NCBI RefSeq assembly: GCF_013450155.1
Contig: NZ_JACCKD010000002.1
Location: 1-52,490 of the forward strand
From: Haloechinothrix aidingensis
Lineage (GTDB): Bacteria; Actinomycetota; Actinomycetes; Mycobacteriales; Pseudonocardiaceae
DNA length: 52,490 nucleotides
Direction of reading: 5' to 3'
Shown in pieces: positions 24,740-33,737 of this stretch; position 1 is the stretch's first letter, and every line of letters starts with the position of its first letter. The translations under genes were made by a program, and so were the position numbers. The notes beneath the pieces are model-generated. The model was not told the origin of the DNA, did not search any database, and saw only the letters and a list, made by a program, of their open reading frames with translations.

Positions 24740-25522
24740 TTGACGACAACGCCGGACGACCCGACCACCGCGCTGCCCGGCCGCCCGCCCGTGGTCGACC
24801 TGGCCACCTGGCAGACGGCCCGTGACGAGCTTCTGGTCCGCGAGAAGGCCCATACCCGCCAGGGCGACGCCCTCGCTGCGGCCCGCCGCCGGCTGCCGAT
24901 GGTGGAGCTCGACGGGACGGTCGAGGTCGCCGGACCCGGCGGCCCGGTCCCGTTCCTGGACCTGTTCCAGGGCCGCGACGAGCTCGTGGTGTACAAGCAC
25001 ATGTGGTACGACGGCGCACCGCACCAGGGGCAGTGCGAGGGCTGCACCACGACGGCCTGGCACATGAACGACGCCGTCTACCTCAACGCCCGGGGCGTCT
25101 CGTTCGCCATCCTGACCACGGGCCGGTGGGACGAGGTTGCCCCCTACGTCGAGTTCATGGGCTACACCCAGCCCTGGTACTCGGTGCGCGGGCTGGACGC
25201 GCCCGTTGGCGACAACATGGGCCACATCGCCTGCTTCCTGCGCGACGGCGACCGCGCGTTCCTCACCTACTCCACGACGGGCCGTGGCAACGAGCCGGTC
25301 AACGGGTCCCTGGGCCTGCTCGACATGACGCCCTACGGCCGCGGCGAGGCGTGGGAGGCCAACCCCGAGGGCTGGCCCGGGGGACACGACCCGTGCTGGT
25401 TCTGGCGCTCGGACGCGGACGGGAACGCGACCTGGGGCCCGGCCAGCCGCCCCGTGCCGCAGTGGACCCGCCCCGGCGCGACCCCCGTAGAGACCCTCGG
25501 CAGGCACGACCACGACCACTGA
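24740..25522 (+). CDS. DUF899 family thioredoxin-like protein
   Basis: 260 residues. DLATWQTARDELLVREKAHT and AARRRLPMVELD near the start, YKHMWYD and CEGCTTTAWHM in the middle, and GDNMGHIACFLRDGD are DUF899 hallmarks. The family has a thioredoxin-like fold; its function is not established. The last residues, HDHDH, could bind metal. The start is TTG 24740, with AGGAGG five bases before it. It is divergent from the urate operon and ends at a perfect terminator; a link to purine use is not shown. Confidence 0.85.
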   Translation: MTTTPDDPTTALPGRPPVVDLATWQTARDELLVREKAHTRQGDALAAARRRLPMVELDGTVEVAGPGGPVPFLDLFQGRDELVVYKHMWYDGAPHQGQCEGCTTTAWHMNDAVYLNARGVSFAILTTGRWDEVAPYVEFMGYTQPWYSVRGLDAPVGDNMGHIACFLRDGDRAFLTYSTTGRGNEPVNGSLGLLDMTPYGRGEAWEANPEGWPGGHDPCWFWRSDADGNATWGPASRPVPQWTRPGATPVETLGRHDHDH

Positions 25523-25549
25523 CGTGCCGTCGCCGACGGCGACGGCACG
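25523..25549. terminator. Bidirectional terminator after the DUF899 gene
   Basis: CGTGCCGTCGCC at 25523-25534 and GGCGACGGCACG at 25538-25549 form a perfect 12-bp stem with a 3-base loop. It starts at the stop codon of the plus-strand gene and faces the minus-strand regulator gene ending at 25576. Confidence 0.85.
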
Positions 25550-25575
25550 AGCAGGCGAGCGCCGGGCGGCACGGC

Positions 25576-25953
25576 TCAGCCGCGATCCCGGTTGAGGTAG
25601 TTGTACACGGTGAAGCGGGTGACCCCGATCGACTCGGCGATCGTCTCCACCGCCCTGCGCCATTCGAAGGCGCCGCGCTCCTCGAGCAACCGCACGGCGC
25701 GTTGCTTCTCCGTCCGTGGCAGGGTGTGCAGCGGTCCACCGAGCTCGTCGGATACCTCACCGATAAGCCTGGTCAGGCCCGCGGCACCATCGGCGACCGG
25801 GAGCCGGACGTAGGCGACCTCGACACCTTCCCAGCACAGCGGCACATCGCCGCTACGAGCCCGTTCCGGGGGCACGATGGTGGCCCGGATCGCCTCGGCC
25901 AGCGGCCGCACCGCATCCACGAGCGGATGCTCCGGCGCACCGGCATCACTCAT
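25576..25953 (-). CDS. Short DauR/YheO-like helix-turn-helix regulator
   Basis: 125 residues. The last ~60 (EKQRAVRLLEERGAFEWRRAVETIAESIGVTRFTVYNYL, in two parts) match the DauR-like HTH_22 domain. YheO/DauR proteins are usually about 220 residues with a PAS-like front half; here only a short N-terminal part is present, with PLAEAIRATIVPP reminiscent of it. The start overlaps the end of the thiamine-binding-like gene by 8 bases. It is the last gene of the allantoinase set and could regulate it. Target not known. Confidence 0.7.
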   Translation of the reverse strand: MSDAGAPEHPLVDAVRPLAEAIRATIVPPERARSGDVPLCWEGVEVAYVRLPVADGAAGLTRLIGEVSDELGGPLHTLPRTEKQRAVRLLEERGAFEWRRAVETIAESIGVTRFTVYNYLNRDRG

Positions 25954-26200
25954 CGTCGGCCACCCTGTCGACGCGCACCGTCATGCGGGTGGCGCCCTGC
26001 TCCAGCGCGGCGTGTATCGCAGCGTTCAGGGCATCCAGCACCTGCTGTGACGACCCGTTCAGCGAGGTGCCCAGCGGGCCGAAGTCGCACGCCAGGCCCG
26101 CGCGTTCCACGGCGTCGCGCGCGGCCACCGCGTGCGGCGGCGGATCCGGCCGTTCCCCCTCGAACGGCTCCGTCGTGAACTCCACCTCCAGGCGCGTCAT
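25946..26200 (-). CDS. MTH1187/YkoF-type small thiamine-binding family protein
   Basis: 84 residues. VEFTTEPFEG, FGPLGTSLNG and ALEQGATRMTVRVDRV match the small ferredoxin-like-fold family formerly DUF77, some members of which bind thiamine. The ATG at 26200 gives the family length. It lies 52 bases after allB and overlaps the HTH gene. A second, more divergent member occurs at 50996-51295. The reason for the pairing with allantoinase is unknown. Confidence 0.72.
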   Translation of the reverse strand: MTRLEVEFTTEPFEGERPDPPPHAVAARDAVERAGLACDFGPLGTSLNGSSQQVLDALNAAIHAALEQGATRMTVRVDRVADDE

Positions 26201-26252
26201 GGCGCAGACCCTACCGCCGGCAGGGTGTGGCGTGCACCCGAGCGCACGAAGG

Positions 26253-27581
26253 TCAGCACGCGCCGTTGCTGAGCAGCGTGCCGTGCGGCTGGTCACCGGT
26301 GACCTCGGTTCCGCGCAGCCACGTACCGCGCACGACACCCGCGAGCGGTCGCCCGTGGTAAGCGGTGACGGGATGGCGGTGCCGCAGGCTCTGCCCGTCC
26401 ACGACGAACGCCTCGTCGGGCGCGAAGACGCAGAAGTCGGCATCGTATCCCAGCGCGATATGGCCCTTCCTGCGCATACCCGCCTGTGCGGCGGTGTTCT
26501 CGGCCATCCACCGCACGACGTCGGTCAGCGCGAAACCCCGCTGGCGCGCCTGCGTCCACACCGCGGGCAACCCGAGCTGCAGTCCGGAGACCCCGCCCCA
26601 TGCCGTGCCGAAGTCGCCGGTATCCAGCCGCTTGAGCTCGGGGCTGCACGGGGAGTGGTCACTGACGACCGAGTCGATGGTCCCGTCGGCCAGACCGCGC
26701 CACAGCTGCTCGCGGTTGGCCGCCTCCCGGATCGGCGGGCAGCACTTGAACTGCGTGGCGCCGTCATCGATCTCCTCGGCGACGAAGTTCAGGTAGTGCG
26801 GGCACGTCTCGACGGTCAGCCGGACGCCGTCGCGCCGGGCAGAGGCGATCATCGGAAGGGCGTCCGAGGAGGACAGGTGCAGGATGTGCGCCCGCGTTCC
26901 TGTCCAGCGGGCCAGCTCGATCACCTGTGCGATCGCGACGTTCTCCGCGCCGCGCGGGCGTGACCGCAGGAAGCTCGCGTAGCGACCTCCGTACGCGCGC
27001 GGCGCGCGCTCGATCGCCTCGGAGTCCTCGGCGTGCACGATCATCTGCGCGTCGAAGCCACCGAGCTGCCGCAGCACACGCTCGAGCGCGTCGGCGTCCA
27101 GCGGCGGGAACTCGTCGACCCCGGAATGCAGCAGGAAGCACTTGAAGCCGAAGACACCGGCGTCGTGCAGGCCACGCAGCTCCGCCTCGTTCCCGGGGAT
27201 CGCGCCACCCCAGAACCCCACGTCGACATGCACTCGCCCGTGCGCGGCCTTGCGCTTGACCTCGAGCGACTGGATATCGACGGTCGGCGGGAGCGAGTTC
27301 AGGGGCATGTCGACGATGGTGGTGATGCCCCCGGCGGCGGCAGCGCGGGTCGCCGTCTCGAACCCCTCCCACTCGCTGCGTCCCGGGTCGTTGACGTGGA
27401 CGTGCGTGTCCACCAACCCCGGCAGGAGCACGACGTCGGAGCCGAGCTCCACCGTCCGAGCGGCATCCAGCTCGGCCTCGTACGGTTCGACGGCGACGAT
27501 CTCACCGCCGCGAACACCGATGGTGCGAGCGCCTTCCCCCGCACTGGTGATGACACGCTGTGCCTTGAAAACCACATCCAT
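26253..27581 (-). CDS. allB: Allantoinase
   Basis: 442 residues of the cyclic amidohydrolase family. Zinc ligands are all visible: HVH in [13 protein letters not shown], the carbamylated Lys in [11 protein letters not shown], His in IVHAED and ILHLSS, and Asp in [21 protein letters not shown] is typical of allantoinases rather than dihydroorotases. It opens the ring of S-allantoin to allantoate, the substrate of the alc product. It begins the minus-strand set allB, small thiamine-binding protein, HTH regulator. Confidence 0.93.
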   Translation of the reverse strand: MDVVFKAQRVITSAGEGARTIGVRGGEIVAVEPYEAELDAARTVELGSDVVLLPGLVDTHVHVNDPGRSEWEGFETATRAAAAGGITTIVDMPLNSLPPTVDIQSLEVKRKAAHGRVHVDVGFWGGAIPGNEAELRGLHDAGVFGFKCFLLHSGVDEFPPLDADALERVLRQLGGFDAQMIVHAEDSEAIERAPRAYGGRYASFLRSRPRGAENVAIAQVIELARWTGTRAHILHLSSSDALPMIASARRDGVRLTVETCPHYLNFVAEEIDDGATQFKCCPPIREAANREQLWRGLADGTIDSVVSDHSPCSPELKRLDTGDFGTAWGGVSGLQLGLPAVWTQARQRGFALTDVVRWMAENTAAQAGMRRKGHIALGYDADFCVFAPDEAFVVDGQSLRHRHPVTAYHGRPLAGVVRGTWLRGTEVTGDQPHGTLLSNGAC

Positions 27582-27661
27582 GAGCCGGCCTCACGTCCCT
27601 CGTCCTCGTCGGAACGGCCATCGCCGGCGACCCGCCGCGCCTGCCGCCAGCTGCGTACCAA

Positions 27662-27701
27662 GATTCCGTAACTTGAAACAATCATATTGTCTTGTGGAAT
27701 C
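27662..27701 (-). promoter_or_regulatory. Nested palindromes upstream of allB
   Basis: GATTCC at 27662-27667 and GGAATC at 27696-27701 enclose ACAAT at 27678-27682 and ATTGT at 27686-27690, separated by CAT. The stretch is AT-rich in a GC-rich setting and lies 80-120 bases before the allB start, a likely promoter and operator. The two centres differ by about 2.5 bases, so they may be two sites. Confidence 0.4.
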
Positions 27702-27740
27702 GATACTGCGTCACGACGCTGCGCTCGTCAACCTGGTCGG

Positions 27741-29204
27741 CTAATCCAGCAACGCGTCGACGAACGACTCCGGCTCGAACGGCGCCAGATCGTCCGCCCC
27801 CTCCCCCAGGCCGACCAGCTTGACCGGGACGCCGAGCTCACGCTGCACCTGGAACACGATGCCCCCCTTGGCCGTGCCGTCGAGCTTGGTCAGCACGATC
27901 CCCGTGACATCGACGACCTCGGAGAACACCCGCGCCTGAGCGAGGCCGTTCTGCCCGGTGGTGGCATCCAGCACCAGGAGGACCTCGTCCACCTGCGCCT
28001 GCTTGTCGACCACCCTCTTGACCTTGCCGAGCTCGTCCATCAAGCCCGTCTTGGTGTGCAGCCGGCCCGCCGTGTCGACGAGCACGGCGTCGACCTGACT
28101 GGCACCGCCGCGTTCCACGGCATCGTAGGCGACCGAGGCCGGGTCAGCGCCCTCGTCCCCGCGCACCACCTCCGCGCCCACTCGCTCCGACCAGGTCTGT
28201 AGCTGGTCGGCCGCTGCGGCCCGGAACGTGTCGGCCGCCCCGAGCAGGACACGATGCCGCTGCGCCACCAGCACGCGCGCGAGCTTGCCCGTCGTCGTCG
28301 TCTTTCCCGTCCCGTTGACCCCGACGACCAGCACGACGGCGGGCTGCTTGGCTCCGTCGGACTCGTGCGGGAGTGCCCGCACCGCGCGATCGAGCTCGGG
28401 ATGCAGGGCCTCGATCAGTACTTCCCGCAGCACCTGTCTGGCGTGCTCCGCGGAGCGAACCCCGCGCGCGGACAGCTCGGCGCGCAGCCTGTCCACGACC
28501 TCCGTCGTCGTGGCGGCGCCGAGGTCGGCGACAAGCAGGGTATCGGAGATCTCCTCCCAGGATTCCTCGTCGAGGTCGCCCGCCCCGAGCAGGCCGAGCA
28601 GGCTCTGCCCCAGCGCCGAGCGCGACTTCGACAACCTGCCGCGCAGCCGCTCGATCCGCCCCCCTGCCGGGGCGATCTCCTCGGCGGGCTCCCCGGCAGG
28701 CTCTGCTGTCCCGGTAGGTGCACCGGCGTCCGCGGGCTCGGCGGTCTCGTCCGTACCGGCCGCCTGTCCCTGGACCTCCGGCTCCTGCGGGAGCACGACG
28801 TCGACGATGTCCCGGCGCGGTGCGTCGCGGGGTACGGCGGCGTCGTCTCCGACGCCGGGCTCGCCGTCGACCTCCGTACGCTCCCCCGCGGGATGCGGTG
28901 GCCCGGCAGCGTCACCTGCGGCGTCAACAGTGGTGTCAGCAGCGGCGTCAGCAGGAGCGTCCGCCCCGGGGTCGGCGGGACTGCCCCCCGCAGGCCCCGT
29001 CCCGTCCCGCGTACCGCCCGGAGCCAGCGCGACGCCACCGCCGGCCTGGTAACCGCCCCCACGGGCACCGTCATCGCGCTGCGCGCGCTCGTTCTCGGCG
29101 AGACTGATCCTCCGTCGCCGGGCGAGCAGCAGCCCCGCGAGGACGGCCAGTGCCGCCACGACGACGGCCAGGACAACGATCCAGAACCAGAGACTATTCG
29201 ACAC
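27741..29204 (-). CDS. ftsY: Signal recognition particle receptor FtsY
   Basis: 487 residues. Residues ~5-27 form a membrane helix (FWIVVLAVVVAALAVLAGLL) followed by RRRR. Residues ~45-185 are a long low-complexity linker rich in Ala, Asp, Glu and Pro with DAA repeats. The NG GTPase domain follows: GVNGTGKTTTTGKLA, DTFRAAAADQL, DTAGRLHTK and TKLDGTAKGG. It docks SRP-ribosome complexes at the membrane. The N-terminal membrane helix is common in actinobacteria. GTG start. It follows smc with a hairpin between them. Confidence 0.95.
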   Translation of the reverse strand: MSNSLWFWIVVLAVVVAALAVLAGLLLARRRRISLAENERAQRDDGARGGGYQAGGGVALAPGGTRDGTGPAGGSPADPGADAPADAAADTTVDAAGDAAGPPHPAGERTEVDGEPGVGDDAAVPRDAPRRDIVDVVLPQEPEVQGQAAGTDETAEPADAGAPTGTAEPAGEPAEEIAPAGGRIERLRGRLSKSRSALGQSLLGLLGAGDLDEESWEEISDTLLVADLGAATTTEVVDRLRAELSARGVRSAEHARQVLREVLIEALHPELDRAVRALPHESDGAKQPAVVLVVGVNGTGKTTTTGKLARVLVAQRHRVLLGAADTFRAAAADQLQTWSERVGAEVVRGDEGADPASVAYDAVERGGASQVDAVLVDTAGRLHTKTGLMDELGKVKRVVDKQAQVDEVLLVLDATTGQNGLAQARVFSEVVDVTGIVLTKLDGTAKGGIVFQVQRELGVPVKLVGLGEGADDLAPFEPESFVDALLD

Positions 29205-29234
29205 GCAGCAATCCTCGCACCCGGCTCGCGGTAA

Positions 29235-29262
29235 GCACCGGGGGGCGGTCCGCTGCCGGTGC
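29235..29262 (-). terminator. Hairpin between smc and ftsY
   Basis: GCACCGG at 29235-29241 pairs with CCGGTGC at 29256-29262, a 7-bp stem with a 14-base loop, in the 72-base gap after the smc stop. No T-run; it may only partly terminate. Confidence 0.35.
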
Positions 29263-29276
29263 CCCTCCGGTGGGCA

Positions 29277-32200
29277 CTAGGCAGTGTCCGGCTGGACGTC
29301 CGGCTGGACGTCCGGCCGGCCCTCCGGTTGAGCGTCGGGCTGGACGTCACGTTCGACGCCGGGTTCGCCGGAGCGGAGCCGCTGGGAGATCACCTGCGTG
29401 ATGCCGTCGCCCGCCATGCTCACCCCGTACAGCGCGTCGGCGATCTCCATGGTCGGCTTCTGGTGTGTGATCACGATCAGCTGCGAGCTCTCCTTGAGCT
29501 GTTCGAGCAGGTTGAGCAGCCGCCGCATGTTGGTCTCGTCCAGCGCGGCCTCCACCTCGTCGAGCACGTAGAAGGGCGACGGGCGGGCCCGGAAGATCGC
29601 GATCAGCATCGCCACCGCGACCAGCGACTTCTCCCCACCGGACAGCAGCGAGAGCCGCTTGACCTTCTTGCCGGGTGGCCTGGCCTCGACGTCCACACCG
29701 GTCGTCAGCGGGTCGTCGGGGTCGGTAAGCACCAACCTGCCTTCCCCGCCGGGGAACAGGGCCGAGAACACCGCCTCGAACTCGCGCGCCACGTCCGCGT
29801 AGGCCGTGTTGAACAGCTCGAGGATCTTCTCGTCGACCTCGGATATCACCGAGAGCAGATCCTTGCGGGTGTCCTTGAGGTCCTCGAGCTGGGTGGACAG
29901 GAACTTGTAACGCTCCTCGAGCGCGGCGTACTCCTCGAGCGCGAGCGGGTTGACCTTGCCGAGCGACGCGAGGTCCTTCTCCGCCCGCTTGGCCCGGCGT
30001 TCCTGGGTCGGCCGGTGGTACGGGATCGGCTGCGGCTCGCTCACGTCCTCACCGCGCTCCTTGGCCGCGGAGTACTCGGCCATCTCCTCCGCGCTCGGTG
30101 GCACGGGCTGGTCGGGGCCGTACTCGGCGACCAGGTCGTCCGGCCCGATGCCGTACTCCTCAGCGAGCTTGCCTTCCAGCTGCTCCAGCCGGGTGCGTTG
30201 CTCCGCACGCGCCAGTTCGTCACGATGCACGGCGTCGGTCAGTTTCTCCAGCTCACCGTTGAGCTCGCGGACCCTGGTGCGAACCTGGGCGAGCGCGTCC
30301 TCCCTGTGCTGCCGGGCCTGCTGGGCGGCATCGCGCTCGGCCGTCGCGCGCTGCAACGAGACCTCGATGCGCTCCAGGGCGCTCTCCCCGCCCTCCACGA
30401 CGACAGCAGCGATGTCGGCTGCCCGCTTGCGCGCGATCCGTGCCTTCTCGGCGCGCTCGCGCGCCTGCCGCTCGGCCTCCGCCGCCTGGCGCAGGGACTC
30501 GGCCTTGCCCGAGATGCCCTGCACGCGTTCCTCCGCCGTACGCAACGCCAGGCGCGCGTCCACCTCGGCCTGCCGCATCTCGGACAGCGACGCCGCCGCG
30601 GCGTCCCGTTCGGAGGTGTCCGGCTCCTCGTCCGCGGGCTCGTCCGAGACCGCTGCCAGCCGCTCCTCCAGCTCGGCCAGCTTGGTCAGCGCGTCCTCCC
30701 TGGACTGGTACACATCGGCACGCTGCTTGCGGAGTCGCTCCACGTCGGCCTCCGCCGAGCGCGCCGCCTGCTCCAGCCGCTCGATCCGCTCCGTGGTACG
30801 CGCCTTACGCACCTTCGACTCGGAAAGGGCCTCCTTCGCCGAGACGAGGTCCTCCTCCCTGGCGCGCTGCTCCGCCCGCGCTCCCTCGAGCGTGGCCTGC
30901 GTCTCGCTCAGCCGTTGCTCGGCCGCGCGCAACCGTTCCTGGGCGTCGTCCACGGCAGCTTGCACCTCGATCGCGCTTTCGCCACCGACCGAACCACCCG
31001 ATGCCCAGTGCGAGCCCAGCACATCGCCGTCGAGGGTGACCCCGCGTACCTCGGGGTACGCGCGCACGAGACCCTCGGCCGCGGGCAGGTCCTCCACGAT
31101 GGCAACCCGATCGAGCGCACGCTCCACGGCGCCACGCAACGTCTCCGGTGGGGTCACCACATCCCTGGCCCATACCGCACCGTCTGGCAACGCCGGCCAC
31201 GTGGCGGCCTCGGCACCCGGCCCGCCACCGAGCAGCATCCCCACCCGACCGGCCTGCTGGGTCTTGAGGTGGTCCAGCGCCACGACCGCTTCCGAGGTGC
31301 CCCGCATCGCGACAGCCTCCGAGGCCGGGCCGAGCGCCGCGGCGACCGCTACCTCGTAACCCTGCGCCACGTCCAGCAACTCGGCGACGACGCCGAGCAA
31401 CCCGCCCACGTCCTCGCCTGCTTCCAGCAGCACAGCCGAGCCGTCCTTGCGTTCGCGTCCCATCGACAGCGCGTCCAGTCGCGCCTTCTCCGAGGCGATG
31501 TCCCGTTCCGCGGACCGCTCGGCCTCGACCAGCTCCTCGACACGCGCGGTCGCCGCATCCCTTGCCTGCACGGCCTGCTCGTAGCGGCTGTCGAGATCGG
31601 CATCGCCCTCGTCGGAGATGCCCCCCTCGGAACGCGCCTGTTCGAGCTCCTCGGCCGCCTGCTCGGCACGCCGGGCTGCCTCGTCGATGCCCGAGGTGAG
31701 CCGCTCGATCTCCTCCTCGGTAGCGGTGTCCTTGCTCCGCAGCGCGTCGACCTCACCACGCAGCTTGGCTGCTCCCTCACGACGGTCGGCGATGGCCCGT
31801 ACGGCGGCCATATGCCGTTCCTCGGCCGCCTGCACGACACGCTCCACCTCCTCGCGCTTGGCGATCGTGTCGTTCAGCGTCTGCCGCGCCTGCTCCATCG
31901 CCTCGGTGAGCTCGGCTTCCTGCTCGGCGACCTCCGCTGCCTCGGCGAGCATGTCCTCCGGGTCGCGTTCACCGGTGTGCTCGTGCACATCGGCGGACAG
32001 GTGCCGCTGGCGCTCCACGGCCAGCCGGACGGTGCCGCGCAGCCGTTCGGCCAGCGCGGAGAGCTTGTACCAGGTGTCCTGCGCAGCCGCGAGCTTCGGG
32101 GCGTCGGCGGCGAGTGACTCCTCCAGCTCGGTCTGCTCGGCCGTCGCCGACTCCAGTGCCTGCTCGACCTCGTTGCGACGCGCACGAGCCGCCTGCTCAT

Positions 32201-32939
32201 CGGCCTCTTCCTTGGCCAGGGTGGTCCGTTGGGTCACGAGGTCGTCGGCATACAGGCGCAGCCGCGCGTCGCGGAGCTCGGACTGCACGGTCTGTGCCTT
32301 CCTCGCCAGCTCGGCCTGCTTGCCGAGCGGCTTGAGCTGCCTGCGCAACTCGCTGGTGAGGTCGTTGAGCCGGTCCAGGTTGGCCTGCATACCGTTCAGC
32401 TTGCGCAGGGCCTTTTCCTTGCGCTTGCGGTGTTTGAGCACACCGGCGGCCTCCTCGATGAAGGCCCTGCGGTCCTCCGGCTTGGCATGCAGTACCTCGG
32501 AGAGCTGCCCCTGGCCGACGATGACGTGCATCTCGCGTCCGATACCCGAGTCGGAAAGCAGCTCCTGTACGTCCATCAGGCGGCACGTACTGCCGTTGAT
32601 CTCGTACTCGCTGGCACCGTCGCGGAACATGCGCCGGGTGATCGATACCTCGGTGTACTCGATGGGCAGCGCCCCGTCGGAGTTGTCGATCGTCAGCGAC
32701 ACCTCGGCACGGCCGAGCGGCGACCGACCGGACGTTCCGGCGAAGATGACGTCCTCCATCTTGCCACCGCGCAGGTCCTTGGCCCCCTGCGTACCCATGA
32801 CCCAGCGCAGCGCGTCGAGGACGTTCGACTTGCCGGAACCGTTCGGGCCCACGACGCAGGTGATACCCGGTTCGAAACGCAGCGTCGTGGCGGATGCGAA
32901 GGACTTGAACCCCTTCATCGTGAGGCTCTTCAGATGCAC
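29277..32939 (-). CDS. smc: Chromosome segregation ATPase SMC
   Basis: 1220 residues. Walker A GPNGSGKSNVLDAL is near residue 32, the coiled coil arms flank a hinge near 510-660 (LLGGGPGAEAATWP, DGDVLGSHWASGG), the ABC signature is LLSGGEKSLVAVAM near 1100, and Walker B is FYVLDEVEAALDETN. It organises and condenses the chromosome with ScpA and ScpB, which are not in the window. GTG start. After the ATPase head a ~30-residue tail of Gln-Pro-Asp repeats is added; most SMC proteins end soon after the head. Confidence 0.96.
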   Translation of the reverse strand: MHLKSLTMKGFKSFASATTLRFEPGITCVVGPNGSGKSNVLDALRWVMGTQGAKDLRGGKMEDVIFAGTSGRSPLGRAEVSLTIDNSDGALPIEYTEVSITRRMFRDGASEYEINGSTCRLMDVQELLSDSGIGREMHVIVGQGQLSEVLHAKPEDRRAFIEEAAGVLKHRKRKEKALRKLNGMQANLDRLNDLTSELRRQLKPLGKQAELARKAQTVQSELRDARLRLYADDLVTQRTTLAKEEADEQAARARRNEVEQALESATAEQTELEESLAADAPKLAAAQDTWYKLSALAERLRGTVRLAVERQRHLSADVHEHTGERDPEDMLAEAAEVAEQEAELTEAMEQARQTLNDTIAKREEVERVVQAAEERHMAAVRAIADRREGAAKLRGEVDALRSKDTATEEEIERLTSGIDEAARRAEQAAEELEQARSEGGISDEGDADLDSRYEQAVQARDAATARVEELVEAERSAERDIASEKARLDALSMGRERKDGSAVLLEAGEDVGGLLGVVAELLDVAQGYEVAVAAALGPASEAVAMRGTSEAVVALDHLKTQQAGRVGMLLGGGPGAEAATWPALPDGAVWARDVVTPPETLRGAVERALDRVAIVEDLPAAEGLVRAYPEVRGVTLDGDVLGSHWASGGSVGGESAIEVQAAVDDAQERLRAAEQRLSETQATLEGARAEQRAREEDLVSAKEALSESKVRKARTTERIERLEQAARSAEADVERLRKQRADVYQSREDALTKLAELEERLAAVSDEPADEEPDTSERDAAAASLSEMRQAEVDARLALRTAEERVQGISGKAESLRQAAEAERQARERAEKARIARKRAADIAAVVVEGGESALERIEVSLQRATAERDAAQQARQHREDALAQVRTRVRELNGELEKLTDAVHRDELARAEQRTRLEQLEGKLAEEYGIGPDDLVAEYGPDQPVPPSAEEMAEYSAAKERGEDVSEPQPIPYHRPTQERRAKRAEKDLASLGKVNPLALEEYAALEERYKFLSTQLEDLKDTRKDLLSVISEVDEKILELFNTAYADVAREFEAVFSALFPGGEGRLVLTDPDDPLTTGVDVEARPPGKKVKRLSLLSGGEKSLVAVAMLIAIFRARPSPFYVLDEVEAALDETNMRRLLNLLEQLKESSQLIVITHQKPTMEIADALYGVSMAGDGITQVISQRLRSGEPGVERDVQPDAQPEGRPDVQPDVQPDTA
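29281..29345 (-). repeat. Short tandem repeat in the 3' end of smc
   Basis: GTCCGGCTGGAC occurs twice in direct succession, followed by degraded copies through 29345. The encoded tail repeats VQPD/AQPEGRPD-type units. Such repeats readily change length by slippage; this is likely a disordered tail. Confidence 0.6.
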
Positions 32940-33210
32940 GAAGCTGTGTCCCTACTGATCGGCGCCTTGTTCATCGATCCGGCCGTTCGCTGCCTGCCAC
33001 CCTCGCGTGCGGGAGGTCGACAGCCGCCGGGTGGAGTGCTTACCCAACCACCGACCGAGGATACCCGCGCGACCGGCGCGTTCCTTGCTGGCACGGCGGG
33101 TGCGCCGGACACCGGCGTGCACGGTGACACGACACGGGAGGTGCAGCGCAGTGCCGATCCGGGCGCGGGACCACCCGGGGCCGCCCGGCGCCCGATCCTA
33201 CAGCTGCACG

Positions 33211-33492
33211 TCAGCGTTCCACGAAACCCACAGCGTCACCACGCGGCTCTGACCAGCGCTCGACGACCATCTCCACTCGACCGGGTGACGTACCCGATCG
33301 CAGTAGATCGAGGAGTTGCTCGCAGTGCTCACGCCGCCCCTCCGCAACGACCTCGACCCGGCCGTCGGACAGGTTGCTCGCGCTTCCGACCAGGCCGAGC
33401 TCGAGCGCTCTGCTTCGGGTCCACCAGCGAAATCCGACGCCCTGCACGCGGCCGTGCACCCATGCCGTCATCCGGGCCGCACCGTCTCCCAT
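33211..33492 (-). CDS. acyP: Acylphosphatase
   Basis: 93 residues from ATG 33492. [12 protein letters not shown] carries the catalytic Arg and [14 protein letters not shown] the catalytic Asn. It hydrolyses acyl phosphates. The frame is open to 33531, but the start at 33492, or the internal ATG at 33471, fits the family. It lies upstream of smc, as in mycobacteria. The 271 bases between it and smc hold no gene I can support. Confidence 0.88.
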   Translation of the reverse strand: MGDGAARMTAWVHGRVQGVGFRWWTRSRALELGLVGSASNLSDGRVEVVAEGRREHCEQLLDLLRSGTSPGRVEMVVERWSEPRGDAVGFVER

Positions 33493-33546
33493 GCTCACGC
33501 TTCTATGGTGCCTGATATTCAGCAGCGCCAAAGAAACACCGAAGCG

Positions 33547-33572
33547 TGTGACGTGACCGCTGTAACGTCACA
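33547..33572. promoter_or_regulatory. Perfect 8-bp-arm palindrome in the acyP / secreted-protein intergenic region
   Basis: TGTGACGT at 33547-33554 and ACGTCACA at 33565-33572 are exact inverted copies around ten bases. It lies about 55 bases before acyP and 165 before the plus-strand gene at 33738. The half-site TGTGA/TCACA recalls CRP-type sites, but the spacing (16 between them) differs from the usual six. A dimeric regulator site is likely; which one is unknown. Confidence 0.5.
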
Positions 33573-33737
33573 GTTCGTAGTTGAGCCGGGACTACATGCG
33601 GTACCTGACGTGCCACACGCCCCCTGACGGGTGATAGAGTGCGCTCGCTGTCGAGATCGGGAGCGGCAGCCAGCCGCGTCCAGGATCGGCCTGTGACCCA
33701 GCCCACGTAGATAGTCCCGGCAAGGCAAGGAGTGAGT

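Noticed and set aside
29281-29345. CRISPR-like repeat
   Set aside because: Short contiguous units without spacers inside a coding frame; a protein repeat.
29259-32117. 952-codon open frame antisense to smc
   Set aside because: Leu/Arg-rich shadow of the coiled-coil codons; no family resemblance.
32930-33130. 66-codon minus-strand open frame between acyP and smc
   Set aside because: Pro/Arg/Ala-rich, no ribosome site or homology seen; the 271-base gap shows nothing else I can support.
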